Shown in pieces: positions 6,732 through 13,816 of a stretch of 17,187 nucleotides of DNA (the first letter of the stretch is position 1; each line of letters opens with the position of its first letter). Where the stretch lies: NCBI GenBank assembly GCA_038522735.1, contig JBCBJX010000072.1, positions 1-17,187 on the forward strand, in the 5' to 3' direction. A program made the position numbers and the translations under genes. Under the pieces are notes generated by a model. The model was not told the origin of the DNA and ran no database searches. It saw only the letters and a program-made list of their open reading frames with translations. The stretch comes from JBCBJX01 sp038522735 (lineage in GTDB: Bacteria > Pseudomonadota > Alphaproteobacteria > Caulobacterales > Parvularculaceae).

Positions 6732-7469
6732 ATGGCCCGCTCGATCAGCGTCGTCGTCCCCACACTGAATGATGACGCCGAATTACAGGGGCTCCTCGCG
6801 TCTGTGGATCGCCTCGACGTTCTGGAAATTATTGTCGTCGACGCCTCAAGGCGTCCGCCGCCGCCGCGGCCCGGGGGCCGCGAGATCGTGATCAGGGCCT
6901 CGCAGCCGGGGCGAGGACGGCAGATCGCCGAGGGCGCGCGCCGGGCAAGCGGCGATCTTCTCTGGATCCTGCATGCGGACACCCGGCCGCCCGAAAGCGC
7001 GGTTGCTGATATTCAACGGATACTGAGCGACCCGGCTGTCGCCCTCGGCTGTTTTCCGCTGCGCTTCGACAGGGCGCACCCGGTGCTTTGGCTCTCCGCG
7101 CGCCTCAGCCGGCTCGACGGCGTCGGCCTCACCTTCGGCGATCAGGGGTTCTTCATGCGGCATGCGGACTATGAGGCGGTCGGCGGCGCGCCGGACTGGG
7201 CCTTGTTCGAGGATGTGGAGCTGAGGCGACGCCTCAAGACGCTGGGGCGGGTGAAAAAGGCGCGCGATCCGGTTCGGACCTCGGCGCGTCGGTTCCTAAG
7301 CGACGGTCCGCTCAGGCGACAGATCGGCAACGCCTGGCTGCTCGCCCGGTTTCTCGCCGGCGCCGACCCGGACAGACTGGCCGCCTCTTACCGAAGCGGC
7401 CGCCACAGGCCTCAGACGAGGCCGAAGCGCTTCAGCGCTTCTTCGGCGATGGGGCCGCCCCATTCCTGA
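6732..7469 (+). CDS. Glycosyltransferase family 2, TIGR04283-like
   Basis: This 245-residue GT-A glycosyltransferase opens with ISVVVPTLND. It contains LEIIVVDAS (about 31-39), GRGRQIAEGARRASGDLLWILHAD with the HAD metal-binding-type motif (81-83), TFGDQGFFMR (GDQ, 136-138) and the acceptor-site FEDVELRRRL (160-164). VRTSARRFLSDG is the conserved tail motif of TIGR04283. In this family the members lie beside radical-SAM or selenium genes, or near lipid or carotenoid genes, and the acceptor is unknown. The start ATG 6732 is 7 bp after the SRPBCC gene. The homologous part ends near LAASYRS (about 222). The last 20 or so residues are encoded within the antisense of the dehalogenase 3' end (overlap 7412-7469), so the original stop may have been lost. 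Confidence 0.85.
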   Translation: MARSISVVVPTLNDDAELQGLLASVDRLDVLEIIVVDASRRPPPPRPGGREIVIRASQPGRGRQIAEGARRASGDLLWILHADTRPPESAVADIQRILSDPAVALGCFPLRFDRAHPVLWLSARLSRLDGVGLTFGDQGFFMRHADYEAVGGAPDWALFEDVELRRRLKTLGRVKKARDPVRTSARRFLSDGPLRRQIGNAWLLARFLAGADPDRLAASYRSGRHRPQTRPKRFSASSAMGPPHS

Positions 7470-8311
7470 ACGAAGTGGCCGGCGTCGGCGACTTCCATCG
7501 GCTCCGGGCAGCCGCGGATGAGCTCCCTCATGCGGTGCATGACCTCCGGGCCGAGGACCGGGTCCTGCATGCCGATCGCCATGAAGCTCTCGCCCGTCCA
7601 CCGGTTCGCCCAGAAATCGACCGCTTTTTTGGAGACGTCGACGCCCTCCATGTGCGGCTCCACCATGACGAGCTCCGGGAAGCGCCGCACGCCGCCTTTG
7701 TAGGAGACGTCCGGGTACGGTGAGGCGTAGGCGGCGGCTTCGGCGTCGGAGAGAACCGGCGTCGCGCGCTGCATGAGAGCGGCGACGTCGAGGTCCGGGT
7801 TGTCGCGATTGTATTGCCGCCAGGCCTTGAAGCCCTCCGTCATGCCTGTCCCGACGGCGAGGCCGGTGTTCATGATGAGGAGGCGGGTGAACGTCTCCTC
7901 CCGGTCCATTGGAAGCGTGAGCCCGAGAAGGCCGCCCCAGTCCTGACAGACGAGGCAGACGTTCTCCAGCTTCATATGGTCGAGGAAGGCGAGAAGGGCG
8001 TTGCGGTGGAAGTGGAACGTGTACGTCTCGTCGTCCGCCGGTTTGTCCGAACGCCCGAAGCCGAACATGTCGGGCGCGACGACCCGGCAGCCCGCCGCCG
8101 CGAAAACCGGGATCATCTTGCGGTAGAGATACGACCAGCTCGGCTCCCCATGGAGGCAGAGGAAGGTCGCCTTCGCGTCCTTCGGGCCTTCATCGAGGTA
8201 ATGCATGCGAAGGCCGTCGTAGCCCGGCAGGTCCTCGACATAATTGGGGGCGAAATCATAGCCCGGCAGGTTGTCGAAACGGTCGTCGGGGGTTCTGAGG
8301 GCGGTCGCCAT
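7412..8311 (-). CDS. Haloalkane dehalogenase, subfamily HLD-I (DhlA-like)
   Basis: This 299-residue alpha/beta hydrolase hydrolyses carbon-halogen bonds in its family. It resembles Xanthobacter DhlA along its whole length and keeps the same numbering to residue 150. The nucleophile is Asp124 in VCQDWGG, with Trp125 as the first halide-binding Trp. Trp164 in GFKAW corresponds to DhlA Trp175. The remaining catalytic residues are Asp250 in AIGMQDPVLG (DhlA Asp260) and His279 in DAGHFVQEW (DhlA His289); HGEP (54-57) is also kept. The cap between MN (147-148) and GFKAW is 11 residues shorter than in DhlA, lacking DhlA's internally repeated TQPA segment. The start at 8311 has AGGAGG (8319-8324) seven bases upstream. 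There is no signal peptide, so it is cytoplasmic. The substrate is not predictable, and some close homologues may act on other halides. Confidence 0.9.
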   Translation of the reverse strand: MATALRTPDDRFDNLPGYDFAPNYVEDLPGYDGLRMHYLDEGPKDAKATFLCLHGEPSWSYLYRKMIPVFAAAGCRVVAPDMFGFGRSDKPADDETYTFHFHRNALLAFLDHMKLENVCLVCQDWGGLLGLTLPMDREETFTRLLIMNTGLAVGTGMTEGFKAWRQYNRDNPDLDVAALMQRATPVLSDAEAAAYASPYPDVSYKGGVRRFPELVMVEPHMEGVDVSKKAVDFWANRWTGESFMAIGMQDPVLGPEVMHRMRELIRGCPEPMEVADAGHFVQEWGGPIAEEALKRFGLV

Positions 8312-8318
8312 GGCGGTT

Positions 8319-8324
8319 CCTCCT
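8319..8324 (-). promoter_or_regulatory. Perfect Shine-Dalgarno of the dehalogenase gene
   Basis: On the minus strand AGGAGG (plus-strand CCTCCT, 8319-8324) lies seven bases before the ATG at 8311-8309. This fixes the start. It sits in the 73-bp divergent region shared with lpdA (8312-8384), where promoters for both directions must lie. I cannot pick out clear -35/-10 boxes there. Confidence 0.8.
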
Positions 8325-8384
8325 GCGGGCGGCGGGCGTTATGAGTGTCGCCGAGACTGACATGCGCGCGGAAGGAGTTCGACC

Positions 8385-9800
8385 ATGGCGAGCAGCTACG
8401 ACGTCATCGTGATCGGGGCGGGGCCGGGGGGGTATGTGGCCGCCATCCGCGCCGCCCAGCTCGGAATGAAGACCGCGATCGTGGAGCGCGAGCACCTCGG
8501 GGGCGTCTGCCTCAACTGGGGCTGCATCCCGACCAAGGCGCTCCTCCGGACCGCGGAGATCTACCAGAACATGCTGCACGCCGAGGCGTTCGGGCTGAAA
8601 GCTGAGAAGGTCTCCTTCGACCTTGAGAAGGTGGTCGAGCGCTCGCGGAAGGTCGCCAAGCAGCTTTCGGGCGGCGTCGGCTTCCTCATGAAGAAGAACA
8701 AGATCGACGTCATCGACGGCGCCGCGCATCTGGAAAAGGGGGCGGCCGCGCCCGCCGTCGTCGTGACGGATAAGGACAAAAAGCAGGCCACCTATCAGGC
8801 GAAGCACGTGATCCTCGCGACCGGCGCCCGGGCGCGGACGATCCCCGCGGCGGGCCTTGAGCCCGACGGCGAGGTCGTCTGGACGGCGAAAGAGGCGATG
8901 GTCCCGAACGCCATGCCGAAGAACCTGCTGGTCGTCGGTTCCGGCGCCATCGGCATCGAGTTCGCGAGCTTCTACAAGATCATGGGCGCGGACGTGACGG
9001 TCGTTGAAATGGTCGATCGCATTCTGCCGGCGGAGGACAAGGAGATTTCCGCCTTCGCGCGCAAGTCCTTCGAGAAGCAGGGTATGACAATCCACACCGA
9101 GGCGGGCGTCGAGAAGCTCGAGGTGAAGGGCGGCGTCGCGAAAGCCTCGATCAGGATGAAGGACGGCAAGGTCGAGACCCAGGAGTTCGATCGCGTCGTT
9201 CTCGCCGTCGGTATCGTGGGCAATACGGAGAATCTGGGGCTCGAAAAACTCGGCGCTAAGGTCGAGCGCGGGCATGTCGTCGTCGACGAGTGGCTGGAGA
9301 CGGGCGTCAAAGGCCTCTACGCCATCGGCGACGTGGTCGGCGCCCCCTGGCTCGCCCATAAGGCCTCCCATGAAGGCGTCGTCTGCGTGGAGAAGATCGC
9401 CGGGGTGAAGGGCGTCCACCCGATGAACGTGAAGAACATTCCGGGCTGCACCTACTGCCTGCCGCAGGTCGCCTCGGTCGGCTATACCGAACAGCAGGCG
9501 AAGGACGCCGGTTATAAGGTGAAGGTCGGTAAATTCCCGTTCCAGGGCAACGGCAAGGCGATCGCTCTCGGCGAGCCGGAAGGCATGGTGAAGACCGTCT
9601 TCGACGAGAAGACCGGTGAACTTCTCGGCGCCCATATGATCGGCGCGGAGGTGACTGAACTCATCCAGGGCTACACGCTGGCGCGCACCTTCGAGGCGGT
9701 GGAAGAAGACCTGATGCACACGATCTTCCCCCACCCGACGCTTTCGGAGATGATGCACGAGAGCGTGTTGGACGCTTACGGACGGGTGGTGCACATCTGA
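8385..9800 (+). CDS. lpdA: Dihydrolipoyl dehydrogenase (E3)
   Basis: This 471-residue flavoprotein reoxidises dihydrolipoyl groups on E2 proteins and passes electrons to NAD+. The FAD-binding motif GAGPGG is at 11-16. The redox disulfide is Cys42/Cys47 in GGVCLNWGCIPTKALL. The NAD-binding stretch VVGSGAIGIEFASFY lies near 184-198, then ATGAR (about 146) and the second FAD motif GLYAIGDV (about 308). The active-site pair His450 and Glu455 is in FPHPTLSE, and the dimerisation domain is intact. There is no N-terminal lipoyl domain. The start ATG 8385 has AAGGAG (8372-8377) seven bases upstream. It lies 5.3 kb downstream of pdhC, with six genes between them, and may also serve 2-oxoglutarate dehydrogenase or glycine cleavage. 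An alpha/beta hydrolase follows after 20 bp. Confidence 0.97.
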   Translation: MASSYDVIVIGAGPGGYVAAIRAAQLGMKTAIVEREHLGGVCLNWGCIPTKALLRTAEIYQNMLHAEAFGLKAEKVSFDLEKVVERSRKVAKQLSGGVGFLMKKNKIDVIDGAAHLEKGAAAPAVVVTDKDKKQATYQAKHVILATGARARTIPAAGLEPDGEVVWTAKEAMVPNAMPKNLLVVGSGAIGIEFASFYKIMGADVTVVEMVDRILPAEDKEISAFARKSFEKQGMTIHTEAGVEKLEVKGGVAKASIRMKDGKVETQEFDRVVLAVGIVGNTENLGLEKLGAKVERGHVVVDEWLETGVKGLYAIGDVVGAPWLAHKASHEGVVCVEKIAGVKGVHPMNVKNIPGCTYCLPQVASVGYTEQQAKDAGYKVKVGKFPFQGNGKAIALGEPEGMVKTVFDEKTGELLGAHMIGAEVTELIQGYTLARTFEAVEEDLMHTIFPHPTLSEMMHESVLDAYGRVVHI

Positions 9801-9820
9801 AGGCGGCGCACGGAGGGCTC

Positions 9821-10639
9821 ATGTTTGAGAAGATCGGCGACCGGATCATCAACGTCGTTTCGTTCGGGGCCGGCGATCCGCCCTTTTTCGCCGTCGGCGG
9901 ATGGATCGGGACGTGGCAGGTCTGGCGACAGACGCTGGAGATCCTTTCGGAAGACCGCCGCTGCGTCGCCTATGATCACCGCGGCTCCGGCCAGAGCCTC
10001 GCCGACGTCTCGACGCTCAACCGGGAAGGTCTCGTCGACGACGTCTTCCTCATTCTCGATCATCTCGGGATCGAAGACTGCTGGCTCGGCGGTGAAAGCC
10101 AGGGCGGCTTCATCGCAACGTGCGCCTATCTGCGCGACCCCGCGCGGTTCCGGGGGCTGGTGATCATCGATTCAACGCCCCATTGGGATCCGAACGATTC
10201 GCGCCGTCTCGCTTTCGCAGACGCGCTTGAGAAAGACCTCGACGCCGCCCTCGGTCCTTTCGTCGGCGGCTGCATTCCCGAGGAGGACGCCAAACCGCAC
10301 TTGCGGCGCTGGCTTTTTCAGATCCTGAAAGAAGCGGAGCCCGAGTACGGCCCGGCGCTCCTGCGCCAGATGGACGTCGATATCCGGGACCGCCTCGCCG
10401 AGGTTCAATGCCCGACGCTGGTCGTCCACGGACTGCACGACGTCATGGAGCCGCCCGAGAGCGGACGGATGTTCGCGGAAGGGATTCCGGGCGCCCGGTG
10501 GCTCGGTCTTGAAGGCGTCGGCCATGTCCCGACCATCACCCGCTCGAACGAGGTGGCGTCGGCGATCCGCAGCCTTATCGCGGACGCCGAAGCGGCTTAC
10601 GGCGATCGTCGCCGCTCAATAAAGGATCAGGACGCATGA
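9821..10639 (+). CDS. Alpha/beta hydrolase fold protein (esterase/lactonase-like)
   Basis: This 272-residue protein carries an intact alpha/beta hydrolase triad. Ser93 is in GGESQGG (nucleophile elbow), Asp207 in VVHGLHDVMEP and His235 in EGVGHVPT. A cap region lies at about 125-190. An oxyanion-type GGWIGT segment sits at 26-31, and RCVAYDHRGSGQSL is the conserved strand-turn. There is no signal peptide, so it is probably cytoplasmic. The substrate is not predictable from this; carboxylesterase, 3-oxoadipate enol-lactonase-like or similar activities are all possible. The start ATG 9821 has GGAGGG (9812-9817) close by, 20 bp after lpdA, and its stop overlaps the ATG of the next gene (ATGA at 10636). 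Both features point to one operon with lpdA and the lipoprotein. Confidence 0.82.
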   Translation: MFEKIGDRIINVVSFGAGDPPFFAVGGWIGTWQVWRQTLEILSEDRRCVAYDHRGSGQSLADVSTLNREGLVDDVFLILDHLGIEDCWLGGESQGGFIATCAYLRDPARFRGLVIIDSTPHWDPNDSRRLAFADALEKDLDAALGPFVGGCIPEEDAKPHLRRWLFQILKEAEPEYGPALLRQMDVDIRDRLAEVQCPTLVVHGLHDVMEPPESGRMFAEGIPGARWLGLEGVGHVPTITRSNEVASAIRSLIADAEAAYGDRRRSIKDQDA

Positions 10640-12024
10640 GCCATCTGCGCCATTCACTCGCCGCCGCCCTCGCTCTCGGGCTCGCCGCCTGCGGGTCGGA
10701 GCCGGAGCCGCAGCCCTGGGGCGTTGCGGAGACCGATCTCGACGTCGTCGACTGGATCGACGCCGAGTACGCCGCGGGCCGGGAGCCGCGGTTCGCCAAC
10801 CCGGTCGATGCAGCGGCGGCGGAGTACGTGAAGCTCGCCATCGCCCTCGGCCGCGTCGATCAAGGCTTCGTCGACGCCTATCACGGGCCGCAGTTCTGGG
10901 ACGACGGGATCAAGGACGTCGATCCTGATCCGGCGTTCTTTCTCGATAACTTCAAAAGGCTGCGGGATCAGCTGAACCAGATCGCGCCGCAATCGGAAGC
11001 GGACGAAATCCGCGTCGAGCAGATGAAGAAGCTGGTGCGCGCCATGCAGCGCCGGGTGCGGATCGTCAACGATGATCCGCCGACCTTCCGCGTCGAAGCC
11101 GCCGCCGTCTACGACGTGCGCGTGCCCGACTATGATCTCTCCGAGTACGACGCCGTCCTCGCCGAAATCGACGCGCTCTTGCCGGGGGAGGGGACGACGG
11201 CTGAGCGCGTCGTCGCCTTCCGCGATTCCCTCGCCGTCCCGGAAGACAGGCTGCAGGCGGTCTTCGACCGGGCGATCGAGGAATGCCGCACGCGGACGCA
11301 AGCCTATTACGACCTGCCGGAGGGCGAGCGCTTCCGCATGGAGTTCGTCACCGACAAGTCCTGGTCCGGCTACAATTATTATCAGGGCGACTATGAGAGC
11401 CTCATCCAGATCAACACGGACTTCCCGATCGTCATCGACCGGGCCGTCGATCTCGGCTGCCATGAAGGTTATCCCGGCCACCATGTCTGGAACCTCTTCA
11501 TCGAGAGCGAGCTGGTGAGGGAGCGCGGCTGGCTCGAATACTCCGTCAACCCGCTCTTCTCGCCTTTCGGTCCAATTGCGGAGGGTTCGGCGAATTACGG
11601 GATCGATCTCGCTTTCCCCGGCGAGGAGAAAATCGCATTCGAGCGGGACGTGCTCTTCCCCATGGCCGGCCTCGACCCGGCGAAAGCGGAAACGCTCGCG
11701 ACGCTGATGATGTTGAAGGGCGAACTCTCCCACGCGACCAACGAAGTCGCGCGGCGGCTGCTCAACGGCGAGATCACCGGCGAGGCCGCCCTTCCGCTAA
11801 TGCAGAAGTACTATCTCGAAAGCGAGGAGAAGACGCGCCAGCGCCTGCGCTTCGTGCGCACCTACCGGGCTTATGTGATCAACTACAATATCGGCAAGGA
11901 CTACGCCCGCGACTATGTCGAAGCCGCAGGCGAGGAGCCGGACGCGCGCTGGGCCGCCTTTAAAGAGATGCTGACCCGGCCGATGACCGCCTCCGATATC
12001 GACGAGGCCCTCGGCCGCGAGTGA
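10636..12024 (+). CDS. Lipoprotein with HEGYPGHH metallopeptidase-like (DUF885/gluzincin-type) domain
   Basis: This 462-residue protein begins with a lipoprotein signal (AALALGLAAC; lipidated Cys19) followed by GSEPEPQ, so the mature protein is membrane-anchored in the periplasm or outer membrane. LGCHEGYPGHHVWN places His276, Glu277, His282 and His283 in a HE-x-x-P-GHH motif like the HEAIPGHH motif of DUF885 proteins. IAEGSANYG (Glu316) provides the downstream Glu-Gly that in such peptidases supplies the third zinc ligand. An N-terminal segment (EYVKLAIALGRVDQGFVDAYHGP) precedes a mostly helical middle, and there is a helical C-terminus. A zinc peptidase role is inferred from the motif alone. 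The start ATG 10636 overlaps the hydrolase stop by four bases. Its stop lies 9 bp from the convergent small gene. Confidence 0.72.
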   Translation: MSHLRHSLAAALALGLAACGSEPEPQPWGVAETDLDVVDWIDAEYAAGREPRFANPVDAAAAEYVKLAIALGRVDQGFVDAYHGPQFWDDGIKDVDPDPAFFLDNFKRLRDQLNQIAPQSEADEIRVEQMKKLVRAMQRRVRIVNDDPPTFRVEAAAVYDVRVPDYDLSEYDAVLAEIDALLPGEGTTAERVVAFRDSLAVPEDRLQAVFDRAIEECRTRTQAYYDLPEGERFRMEFVTDKSWSGYNYYQGDYESLIQINTDFPIVIDRAVDLGCHEGYPGHHVWNLFIESELVRERGWLEYSVNPLFSPFGPIAEGSANYGIDLAFPGEEKIAFERDVLFPMAGLDPAKAETLATLMMLKGELSHATNEVARRLLNGEITGEAALPLMQKYYLESEEKTRQRLRFVRTYRAYVINYNIGKDYARDYVEAAGEEPDARWAAFKEMLTRPMTASDIDEALGRE

Positions 12025-12033
12025 CCCTCTCCG

Positions 12034-12273
12034 TCAGTATGCGATGAACGGCATCATCGGCCGGTAGTCGAGGCCGACGGCCTTTGGGAGATTGGCGGCG
12101 GCTTGGGGGCTGAGCGGCTCGGCCGGGCATGTCTCCACGATCTGAACGACGACCGTTCCCGCCGCCGCCGCGATCAGCGGCATGGCAGGCGGCGTCCCAT
12201 GGGCGATGGCGGACCCGCTCGCAAATGCGGCGGACGCGATGATGGCTGTGCTGACGGCGAACCTGATGGACAT
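12034..12273 (-). CDS. Small exported protein of unknown function
   Basis: This 79-residue protein has a clear Sec signal (SIRFAVSTAIIASAAFASGSAIA, cleaved near Ala24/His25). The mature part is about 55 residues, including one Cys (Cys49 in ETCPAEPLSP), several prolines and a FIAY end. I chose ATG at 12273 rather than the further upstream start at 12327 because GGGGAG lies seven bases upstream and the signal peptide begins there. I do not recognise the family. It is transcribed against the lipoprotein gene, with only 9 bp between the two stops, and diverges from the beta-solenoid gene, so its promoter must lie within 12274-12400. Confidence 0.65.
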   Translation of the reverse strand: MSIRFAVSTAIIASAAFASGSAIAHGTPPAMPLIAAAAGTVVVQIVETCPAEPLSPQAAANLPKAVGLDYRPMMPFIAY

Positions 12274-12393
12274 CGGTCGTCTCCCCTGATGCCCGATCAT
12301 CATCCGCCGCATCGGTCCGGACATCATCTTACAACGCGGTTAGAAGCGCTCCTCGCGCGACGAAGCGACTGGGCGCGCCCGCCCCTTTTTGAT

Positions 12394-12399
12394 TACAAT
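12394..12399 (+). promoter_or_regulatory. Candidate -10 box (TACAAT) for the beta-solenoid gene
   Basis: TACAAT at 12394-12399 differs from TATAAT at one base. It sits in the only AT-rich patch (12386-12401) of the 179-bp divergent region, behind a run of five T, about 54 bp before the start. No convincing -35 (TTGACA) is found 16-18 bp upstream. It is therefore a suggestion, not a firm promoter. Confidence 0.35.
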
Positions 12400-12408
12400 T
12401 TCGCCATC

Positions 12409-12436
12409 TCGTCCGCGCCGACCGGTCTGCGGACGA
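12409..12436 (+). other. 8-bp perfect inverted repeat between promoter and start of the beta-solenoid gene
   Basis: TCGTCCGC (12409-12416) and GCGGACGA (12429-12436) are exact reverse complements, separated by 12 bases that contain ACCGGT. The repeat lies just downstream of the candidate -10 box and four bases before the Shine-Dalgarno (GGGGAG, 12441-12446). It could be an operator for a dimeric regulator or a 5' leader hairpin, and chance cannot be excluded at this GC content. Confidence 0.35.
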
Positions 12437-12452
12437 CAACGGGGAGCGGATG

Positions 12453-13688
12453 ATGGCGATCGGGGCGAACTGGGTTCAGGCGGTTCTGGCGGCGGCGGCG
12501 GTTTTTGCCGGCGCAGCGGCGGCCGATGACGGCGACATGAAGGTCGGCGCCATCGTGAAGGTGGAGGGGTCCTCCTCCGACGTTTTCGCTGCGGGCGCGG
12601 AGGTCACCGTTTCGGGCGCGATCGGCGGGGAGCTCTTCGCCGCGGGCGCTGTCGTCGTGATCGACGCGGACATCGCCGGCGACACAGTCGCCACGGGCGC
12701 CGACGTCTTCCTCGGCGGGTCTATCGATGGGGACGCCGCGGTCTTTGGGGCGGATGTCGTGATCTCCGCCCAAATCGAGGGCGATGCCGCGGGCGGCGCG
12801 AGTTCCATCGTTCTGGAGCCTTCGGCGCGCATCAACGGCGACGCGGCCTTCGGCGGCGCGAGCCTTGTTCTCGAGCCGGGATCCGAAATCGACGGCGACT
12901 TCGCCGGCGGCGGCGCGACGGTGAAACTCCTCGGATTTATCGACGGCGACGTCAGCGCCGGCGGCGCGCGAGTGGTTGTCGACGGCGAAATCGACGGCGA
13001 CGTCACCGTGAGCGGCGAAGAGATCGTGGTCGGCCCGCTCGCCCGCATAAACGGAGCGTTCAAGTCCTCCGGCCCGAAACCGCCGCAGATCGACCCCGCC
13101 GCCGTCATCACCGGCGAGATCGAGCATGAAACGGTGACCGAGGCGGAGGTTCAGGAGCGTATTCGCAATATCCGCAGCGACATCGACGCGGATATGGATT
13201 TCGACTTCCCGGGCGCGTCGCCCTGGTTCCGGGCGCTGATGGCGGCCGCCACCGCCTTCGGCGGCGTCGTCCTCGGGCTTCTCTTCCCCGCCTGGTTCGG
13301 CGGCGGCGCCGGCGCGGCGCGCAGCCAGCCGCTCATGACCTTCGGGGTCGGGCTCCTCTTCACCATCTTCACGCCGATCGCGGTGGTCGTCTCCATCGTT
13401 ACGCTGATCGGCGCGCCCTTCGGCCTCGCGCTTCTCGCCATCTATTTCGTTCTGCTGGCGACGGCGGGGATCGGCGCGGGCTATGGCGTCGGGACGCTGC
13501 TTGTCGGGCGGTTCTTCGAGAACGAGGCGAGCCCGTGGGTGTTCCTCGCCGGCTTCGTCATCGTCTGCGCCTTCAGCCTTGCGCCCTATGCCGGCGGGAT
13601 CATCGGCGCGCTCGCCTGGGTGTTCGGCATGGGCGTGACGGCCCGCGGGGCGATGATCGCGCTGCGCGGCTACCGCTCAGAGGATTAA
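12453..13688 (+). CDS. Bactofilin-like beta-solenoid protein with C-terminal membrane domain
   Basis: This 411-residue protein has a signal-like N-terminus (about 6-24). A long imperfect repeat region follows (about 42-205), with units of roughly 18-20 residues built on [A/G]GA-x-V-x-[V/I]-x-x-x-I-x-G-[D/E] and repeated IDGD or INGD. This is the pattern of polymer-forming, bactofilin-type right-handed beta-solenoids. A helical, charged linker (about 225-250) leads to five hydrophobic segments near 260-281, 295-317, 319-345, 362-382 and 384-404. Proteins with this layout are known as polymer-forming cytoskeletal-like membrane proteins of unknown function. If the N-terminus is a true signal, the solenoid would be periplasmic, unlike classical cytoplasmic bactofilins. 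Of two adjacent ATGs (12450, 12453) I prefer 12453, which has GGGGAG (12441-12446) six bases upstream. Confidence 0.82.
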   Translation: MAIGANWVQAVLAAAAVFAGAAAADDGDMKVGAIVKVEGSSSDVFAAGAEVTVSGAIGGELFAAGAVVVIDADIAGDTVATGADVFLGGSIDGDAAVFGADVVISAQIEGDAAGGASSIVLEPSARINGDAAFGGASLVLEPGSEIDGDFAGGGATVKLLGFIDGDVSAGGARVVVDGEIDGDVTVSGEEIVVGPLARINGAFKSSGPKPPQIDPAAVITGEIEHETVTEAEVQERIRNIRSDIDADMDFDFPGASPWFRALMAAATAFGGVVLGLLFPAWFGGGAGAARSQPLMTFGVGLLFTIFTPIAVVVSIVTLIGAPFGLALLAIYFVLLATAGIGAGYGVGTLLVGRFFENEASPWVFLAGFVIVCAFSLAPYAGGIIGALAWVFGMGVTARGAMIALRGYRSED

Positions 13689-13712
13689 TCCCAGTCCATT
13701 ACGCAACTGAAA

Positions 13713-13741
13713 CCCGCCCGCGCTTGGCTCGCGGGCGCGGG
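13713..13741 (+). terminator. Strong GC hairpin after the beta-solenoid gene, terminator-like
   Basis: CCCGCCCGCG (13713-13722) pairs with CGCGGGCGCGGG (13730-13741) around a seven-base loop. Eight continuous pairs lie next to the loop, then a one-base bulge and two more pairs. It begins 24 bp after the TAA at 13686-13688. Only a short CTGTTAAGTT follows instead of a T-run, so intrinsic termination is plausible but not assured. It separates the beta-solenoid gene from the M1 peptidase gene. Confidence 0.5.
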
Positions 13742-13816
13742 CTGTTAAGTTGCCGCCGACGCGTCGCCCCGCCGGGCGGCGCTTTCGTGCGTCAAGGAAG
13801 CGCAAAAGGAGCACTC

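Noticed and set aside
7412..8311. Initial suspicion that the dehalogenase lacks its second halide-binding Trp because an Ala replaces a cap Trp
   Set aside because: The replaced position corresponds to DhlA Trp194. Counting DhlA shows the halide-binding Trp175 is in GFTAW, which is kept here as GFKAW (Trp164).
12870..13020. Repeated GGCGAC/GACGGCG DNA as a possible repeat array or CRISPR
   Set aside because: The units are imperfect, have no spacers, and encode the IDGD solenoid repeats of the protein.
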